NCBI RefSeq assembly: GCF_030538495.1
Contig: NZ_JAUNTW010000005.1
Location: 62,001 to 126,000, forward strand
Direction: 5' to 3'
DNA: 64,000 nucleotides
DNA from: Paracoccus sp. (in: a-proteobacteria)
GTDB taxonomy: Bacteria; Pseudomonadota; Alphaproteobacteria; Rhodobacterales; Rhodobacteraceae
The notes under the pieces are model-generated. The model was not told the origin of the DNA. It searched no databases and saw nothing but the letters and a program-made list of their open reading frames with translations. This document shows positions 62,934 through 64,000 of the stretch, one piece after another (positions within the stretch are counted from its first letter, which is position 1; every line of letters begins with the position of its first letter). The position numbers and the translations under genes are program-made.

Positions 62934-63628
62934 GTCGTGGCCCCTGTTTCGATACCCGTCTGAATATCAACCGGAACAATCGCCACCTGACGCGGGGCAA
63001 AGTGCCAGTGCTGCCGGTCGGTGGCGATGTCGTGGCGGGTTTCCAGACGCGCGGCGCCGGTCATGTCATCGCTGGCCATGTCCGTGGCGCGCGCCGGTCC
63101 AATCCATGGCGGCAGGCGCAGCTGCGACAGCGCATCCTGCGGGCGGTCGGCGGCCACGATCTGCGGGTTCAGCGGCGAGGACAGCGGGCAGGATTTGCGC
63201 CCCAGATACAGCGTAAAGACCGGGCGACGCAGGGCATTGGCCAAACCGATCAGATCCCCGCCCCATACTGCCACGCCGTAAACCGGCCCCATGCGGTAAT
63301 CGCGCAGGGTGATGGTGGTGTTGGTGCGCAGTCCGGCGATGCGCAACGCATCAGGCCGGGATTGTGGGCGGCGGGCAACGGCGGATGGCACGGTCTGCAC
63401 GGTGTGATAATCGCGCAGCACCGTGCCGGGGTTAAACGTCGCCACGGCCATGCGCAACGGGTCCAAGGCCGTGAAATCATCGCCCCGGCGCAGCCCCAGT
63501 GCCGCGCCGAACAGGCCGATCAGGGCGGATCTGCCGGGCCATGTCAGCGACCCGCGCCGTTCATGCCCCGCAAATTCGCCCATCGCCCCCATGGCGGCGG
63601 TCAGGTGAAAGATCAGGTAATCAGTCAC
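62930..63628 (-). CDS. cas5e: Type I-E Cascade subunit Cas5e (CasD)
   Basis: 232 residues from GTG 63628, which overlaps the cas7e stop (GTGACTGA); an ATG at 63718 would lie inside cas7e. N-terminal YLIFHLTAAMGAMGEFAGHE and the SALIGLFGAALGL helix match Cas5e; the central RDYRMGPVYGVAVWG and LYLGRKSCPLSSPL are typical. It binds the 5' handle of crRNA in Cascade. Confidence 0.93.
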   Translation of the reverse strand: MTDYLIFHLTAAMGAMGEFAGHERRGSLTWPGRSALIGLFGAALGLRRGDDFTALDPLRMAVATFNPGTVLRDYHTVQTVPSAVARRPQSRPDALRIAGLRTNTTITLRDYRMGPVYGVAVWGGDLIGLANALRRPVFTLYLGRKSCPLSSPLNPQIVAADRPQDALSQLRLPPWIGPARATDMASDDMTGAARLETRHDIATDRQHWHFAPRQVAIVPVDIQTGIETGATT

Positions 63629-64000
63629 GCACAGCCCCGGCGGCAAAGTCCGCGATCTGATCCAGCGACCCTGTGCCGCCGACCTGCATATCCTGCGTCT
63701 GGTCACAGCCCGTGCCATAGGCCGCGTCCAAGGCCCCCGCCATATCGCGCAGCGCGGTGATGGATGCGGCCATCAGATCGCTGCCCTCAATCGCTTTGAA
63801 AAACGCGCCGGACAAATCGCGCGGCTGCTGCGTGCCGATTTCGGCGCGGATGTAATGCGCGCGGGGGTGATGGGCGAAACTGTTCTGTTTGCCCTTGGGC
63901 GTCGCCACGGCCAAGGCGCGCGCCAGCGATTTCAGCCCGCGCGCGGCCAGTTCCCGGTCTCCGCCCAGATTTTCCACCAGCAGATCGACATTCACACAGG
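63621..64000 (-). CDS. cas7e: Type I-E Cascade backbone Cas7e (CasC), C-terminal part
   Basis: The last ~126 residues; the coding frame continues past the right edge. The part seen includes CVNVDLLVENLGGDRELAAR, a family hallmark, and GKQNSFAHHPRAHYIRAEI. Cas7e forms the six-subunit backbone that carries the crRNA. cas8e, cse2 and cas3 would be expected further right. Confidence 0.93.
   Translation of the reverse strand, partial: CVNVDLLVENLGGDRELAARGLKSLARALAVATPKGKQNSFAHHPRAHYIRAEIGTQQPRDLSGAFFKAIEGSDLMAASITALRDMAGALDAAYGTGCDQTQDMQVGGTGSLDQIADFAAGAVRD

Overview
The window is GC-rich and densely coded, and it reads as chromosomal DNA of an alphaproteobacterium, most likely a Rhodobacterales (roseobacter/Paracoccaceae type). 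The evidence is a complete PhyR-NepR-EcfG general stress response locus, a DnaA-box-rich origin region between aroE-coaE-dnaQ and hemJ-rho-mnmE-mnmG-rsmG-parA-parB, VPLPA-CTERM proteins and TRAP transport genes. No tRNA, rRNA, insertion sequence or prophage was recognised.

Layout. 1-2130 (minus): TRAP transporter dctPQM, with dctM cut by the left edge. 2264-5545 (plus): an osmoprotectant-type ABC transporter (binding protein, permease, ATPase) preceded by an exact EcfG-type promoter. 5673-11564 (minus): a VPLPA-CTERM protein and a 1763-residue secreted nuclease/5'-nucleotidase with an RTX tail. 11754-24182: a surface-glycan cluster (several glycosyltransferases, some multi-domain, a DegT aminotransferase, a NeuD-like acyltransferase, a RgpF fusion) with an embedded NIDO/VPLPA-CTERM protein. 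24194-28230 (minus): pqiA (split in two), pqiB, pqiC. 28259-31699: sensor kinase, ecfG, nepR (very small) and divergent phyR. 31716-34744 (minus): a BrkB-family membrane protein, dnaQ, coaE, aroE. 34745-35219: probable oriC. 35220-42450 (plus): hemJ, rho, mnmE, mnmG, rsmG, parA, parB, with two perfect parS palindromes embedded at the starts of mnmG and rsmG. 42480-51732 (minus): a ten-gene benzoate/catechol block, catB-catC-catA-benA-benB-benC-benD-benK-pcaD-BKACE, with divergent catR and a BenM/CatM-type operator. 52779-59813 (minus): type I restriction-modification (hsdM, a small coupled ORF, hsdS, a repeat-containing gap, hsdR). 59987-64000: a type I-E CRISPR array (17 repeats) with cas2, cas1, cas6e, cas5e and the end of cas7e; the rest of the cas operon lies beyond the right edge.

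How the parts work together. The stress sigma factor encoded at 30.0-30.6 kb probably drives both its own nepR-ecfG operon and the osmoprotectant transporter at 2.3 kb. The ben/cat genes convert benzoate through catechol and muconate to 3-oxoadipate. The operon then ends not with a CoA-transferase and thiolase but with a beta-keto acid cleavage enzyme that could split 3-oxoadipate directly with acetyl-CoA. ParA/ParB, parS and oriC form the replication/segregation hub. The hsd genes and CRISPR-Cas sit side by side as a defence island. The most interesting unexplained items are the coupled, internally repeated ORF between hsdM and hsdS, the three degenerate stem-loops between hsdS and hsdR, the nuclease-nucleotidase fusion with a possible Pho-box, and the segmental duplication of three spacers in the CRISPR array.
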